Part shown: positions 61,736 to 64,000 of the stretch, piece by piece
Numbering within the stretch: position 1 is the stretch's first letter
How the letters are laid out: each line of letters begins with the position of its first letter
Source of the DNA: Burkholderia sp. IMCC1007
GTDB lineage: Bacteria > Pseudomonadota > Gammaproteobacteria > Burkholderiales > Burkholderiaceae
DNA length: 64,000 bases
Assembly (NCBI RefSeq): GCF_027257875.1
Contig: NZ_JAPVQY010000010.1
Coordinates: 99,374 to 163,373, forward strand
Direction: 5' to 3'
The notes under the pieces: generated by a model
Told to the model about the DNA's origin: nothing
What the model saw: the letters and a program-made list of their open reading frames with translations, nothing else
Database searches by the model: none
Made by a program: the position numbers and the translations under genes

Positions 61736-62414
61736 CGCGCCGCCGCCGCGGCCCGCGCGTTTCGTCGGCTCGCGCCGCGTGCGCGGCTTCACGCTGATCG
61801 AACTGATGATCGCGATCGCGATTCTCGCCGTGGTCGCGATTCTCGCGTGGCGCGGGCTCGACCAGATCATGCGCGGTCGCGACAAGGTCGCGTCCGCGAT
61901 GGAAGACGAGCGCGTGTTCGCGCAGATGTTCGACCAGATGCGCATCGACGCGCGGCTCGCCGCGACCGACGACGAGGCCGGCCAGCCGGCGATCGGCGTC
62001 GCCGGCAACACGCTGCAGATCGTGCGCGCGCTCGACGTGCCGGGCGCCGCGCAGCGGCTGCAGGTGGTCCGTTACCGGATCGCCGGCGGGCGCGTCGTGC
62101 GTTATGCGTCGCCGCCGATCGACGATGCGAACCGGCTGCACGAGGTGCTGAAGGACAGCAGCGTCGACGGCTGGACCTGGGTCGCGTTGATGGGCGGCGT
62201 CGGGGCCATCGACGCGAAGCTGTACGTGCCGCGCGTGGGCTGGACCACCAATCTGCAGACGGCCAACGACGCGCTCGCGCAGAACAACGATGCGCTGAAG
62301 GTGCCGCAGATCGGCAACGCGCCGCCCGCGCGCGCGGTGACGGGGCTGCAGGTCAGCATCGGCGCGACGTCGCTGCGCGTGCCCGTCACGCGCATCTTCC
62401 TCGTCGGGGAATGA
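61713..62414 (+). CDS. gspJ: Minor pseudopilin GspJ
   Basis: A 233-residue pseudopilin with cleavage site RVRG-FTLIELMIAI and the GspJ domain (WRGLDQIMRGRDKV, later VRYRIAGGRVVRY). It forms the tip complex with H, I and K. Confidence 0.94.
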   Translation: MKPAVRSDAPPPRPARFVGSRRVRGFTLIELMIAIAILAVVAILAWRGLDQIMRGRDKVASAMEDERVFAQMFDQMRIDARLAATDDEAGQPAIGVAGNTLQIVRALDVPGAAQRLQVVRYRIAGGRVVRYASPPIDDANRLHEVLKDSSVDGWTWVALMGGVGAIDAKLYVPRVGWTTNLQTANDALAQNNDALKVPQIGNAPPARAVTGLQVSIGATSLRVPVTRIFLVGE

Positions 62415-63538
62415 CGATGCGCACGCGCCCTCCCCGCCTCCGGTGCGCCGCGCGTGCCGCCACGCGCGTGCCGGCGCGCGGCCGCCGCGAACGCGGCGCG
62501 GCGATCATCACCGCGCTGCTGGTCGTCGCGCTGTCGGCGATTCTCGTGTCCGGCATGCTGTGGCGCCAGCAGGTGCAGATCCGCCGCATCGAGAACCAGC
62601 GCGTGCTCGCGCAGGCGCAGTGGGTCGCGCGCGGCGCGCTCGACTGGACGCGGATGATCCTGCGCTCCGAAGGCGACACGGCGCCCGGCATCACCTATCT
62701 CGGCGGCATCTGGGCCGTGCCGATCGCGAAGACCAAGCTGTCGGACTTCCTCGGCCGCATCGGCGCGCCCAACGGCGGCGGCGAAGACACCTATATCTCC
62801 GGATCGATCGAGGACGCGCAGGCGAAGTTCAACCTGCGCAACCTCGTGTCGTCGCCGGCGCCCGGCGTGCTGCAACTCAACGCGATGCAGCTCCAGGCGC
62901 TCCAGCGGCTGCTGACGACGCTCGGCTACGACGGCGCGCTCGCGAAGCGGATCGCGCTGCAGATGCGCGCGGGCCTCATGCATTCGGCCACGCGTTTCCA
63001 GACGCCGACGCTGCCCGGCGCCGGCACGGCCGCCACCGCGCCGGTGCCCGGCGGCGACATGGCCGGCAACTTCACCGACGATCCCGGCATGTCCGGCGGC
63101 GACCGCGGGCCTGCCCCGCTCGTGATGACGGGCGTCGACAGCCTGCTCGACGTCGGCGGCGTGACGCCCGAGATGGTCGCGCGGCTGCGCCCGTTCGTCA
63201 CCGTGCTGCCGACCACGACGCCCGTGAACATGAATACCGCGCCGGCCGAGGTGATCGCCGCGCTCGTGCCGGGGATGGGCGTGTCGTCGGCGCAGGCGCT
63301 CGTGGCGCGCCGCGAGACCGTGTTTTTCCGCAACGTCGGCGACGTGCAGCTCGCGCTGCGCGGTGCCGGCGCGCCGAACGTGACGCTCGACTCGAGCGTC
63401 GTCGACGTCAATTCGAGTTACTTCATCGTGCATGGCCGGATCCAGCACGATCGCGCGGAGGTCGATCGCACCTCGCTCGTGTATCGTGATCCGACCACGC
63501 ACTCGACGCGGGTCGTGCGCATCCGCGACCAGCTATAA
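62411..63538 (+). CDS. gspK: Minor pseudopilin GspK
   Basis: A 375-residue pseudopilin. The hydrophobic helix begins RERG-AAIITALLVVALS and lacks glutamate at +5, as is normal for GspK, the pilus-tip subunit. The large helical insertion domain follows; NMNTAPAEVIAALVPGM is a family mark. The ATG overlaps the gspJ stop. Confidence 0.94.
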   Translation: MTMRTRPPRLRCAARAATRVPARGRRERGAAIITALLVVALSAILVSGMLWRQQVQIRRIENQRVLAQAQWVARGALDWTRMILRSEGDTAPGITYLGGIWAVPIAKTKLSDFLGRIGAPNGGGEDTYISGSIEDAQAKFNLRNLVSSPAPGVLQLNAMQLQALQRLLTTLGYDGALAKRIALQMRAGLMHSATRFQTPTLPGAGTAATAPVPGGDMAGNFTDDPGMSGGDRGPAPLVMTGVDSLLDVGGVTPEMVARLRPFVTVLPTTTPVNMNTAPAEVIAALVPGMGVSSAQALVARRETVFFRNVGDVQLALRGAGAPNVTLDSSVVDVNSSYFIVHGRIQHDRAEVDRTSLVYRDPTTHSTRVVRIRDQL

Positions 63539-63562
63539 CGACGCCATTCGGGAGAGGAGCTC

Positions 63563-64000
63563 TTGAGCACGCTGATTGTTTCTTTGCCGCCGCGCGAGCC
63601 GGCCGTGCCGTTGCAGGAATGGCAGTGGCCCGAGCTGCCGTTTACGCTCGTCGACAAGGCCGGCCACGTGCAGCGCGCGGGCCGCGCCGCGCTCACGCTG
63701 CTGCCGCGCGCGAACGCGACGGTGCTGATCGTCGCCGCGCGCGACGTGTTGCTGCTGGCCGCGACCGTGCCGCCGCTCAAGGGGCCGAAGCTGCGCCAGG
63801 CGTTGCCCAACATCATCGAGGATCAGCTGATCCAGGATCCGGCCGGCTGCCACATCGCGCTCGATCCGGTGGCGCTGCCCGACGGGCGCCGGGTGCTGGC
63901 CGTCGTCGACCGCGCGTGGTTCCGCACGATCTGCGACGCGTTCACCGCGGCCGGCCATCGGCACCTGAGCGCGGTGCCGGCGACGCGCTGCCTGCCGGCG
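63563..64000 (+). CDS. gspL: Type II secretion protein GspL (5' part only)
   Basis: The first 146 codons of the cytoplasmic actin-like domain of GspL, which anchors GspE to the membrane. It starts STLIVSLPPREPAVPLQEW; PNIIEDQLIQDPAGCHIAL matches the family's conserved block. The start is a TTG (63563-63565), the only fitting codon, with GGAGAGGAG upstream. The window ends inside the gene. Confidence 0.9.
   Translation, partial: MSTLIVSLPPREPAVPLQEWQWPELPFTLVDKAGHVQRAGRAALTLLPRANATVLIVAARDVLLLAATVPPLKGPKLRQALPNIIEDQLIQDPAGCHIALDPVALPDGRRVLAVVDRAWFRTICDAFTAAGHRHLSAVPATRCLPA

Overview
The window is about two-thirds G+C, and its gene content and order (atpIBEFHAGDC, mnmG-rsmG-parA-parB, phhA-phhB with a divergent Lrp gene, gspD-E-F plus an inverted gspC, a solitary hup gene) point to a Burkholderia, most likely of the B. 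cepacia complex. The universal-type parS sites and the housekeeping genes mark it as the main chromosome, close to the replication origin. The species call is from protein resemblance and gene order only; no search was run. No tRNA, rRNA, IS element, prophage or CRISPR array is visible, and almost all genes are core.

Layout. 1-8.2 kb: 5' end of putA behind a cluster of GTTGCA motifs, priA, hemE, a periplasmic cyclohexadienyl dehydratase (pheC), a gene-free stretch holding a probable structured small RNA, and an acyl-CoA synthetase. 8.4-16.2 kb: the F1Fo ATP synthase operon with a readable promoter and terminator. 16.6-22.7 kb: an ArsB/NhaD-like permease, parB, parA, rsmG, mnmG and two perfect parS sites, one inside mnmG and one forming a terminator-like hairpin. 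22.7-33.6 kb: two branched-chain amino-acid type ABC transporter clusters, the first with a fused permease-ATPase, the second with an ATPase whose Walker A lysine is arginine. 34-45.9 kb: GMC oxidoreductase with divergent LysR gene, CYTH protein, Lrp regulator divergent from phhAB, DUF3717 protein, two-component system, SET-domain protein, old yellow enzyme, glutamine amidotransferase, MarR regulator. 46.5-48.8 kb: YbdK-type ligase and a CPA2 antiporter. 48.8-49.5 kb: probable oriC. 49.5-54.2 kb: mnmC, hup, a COG0523 GTPase, a lytic transglycosylase. 54.6-64 kb: type II secretion genes gspD to gspL (gspL cut by the window edge).

How it fits together. To the left of about 49 kb, 36 of 43 genes run leftward; to the right, 10 of 14 run rightward. 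This switch coincides with a cluster of DnaA boxes beside an AT-rich segment and an IHF-like site, which is what a bidirectional origin should look like. The ParABS system lies about 27-31 kb to one side and would organise the newly replicated origin region. A second, weaker DnaA-box cluster lies 3 kb from the first, and further single perfect boxes lie in and before priA and upstream of the ATP synthase operon.

Start codons were chosen from Shine-Dalgarno spacing and family length; where two are plausible this is stated.
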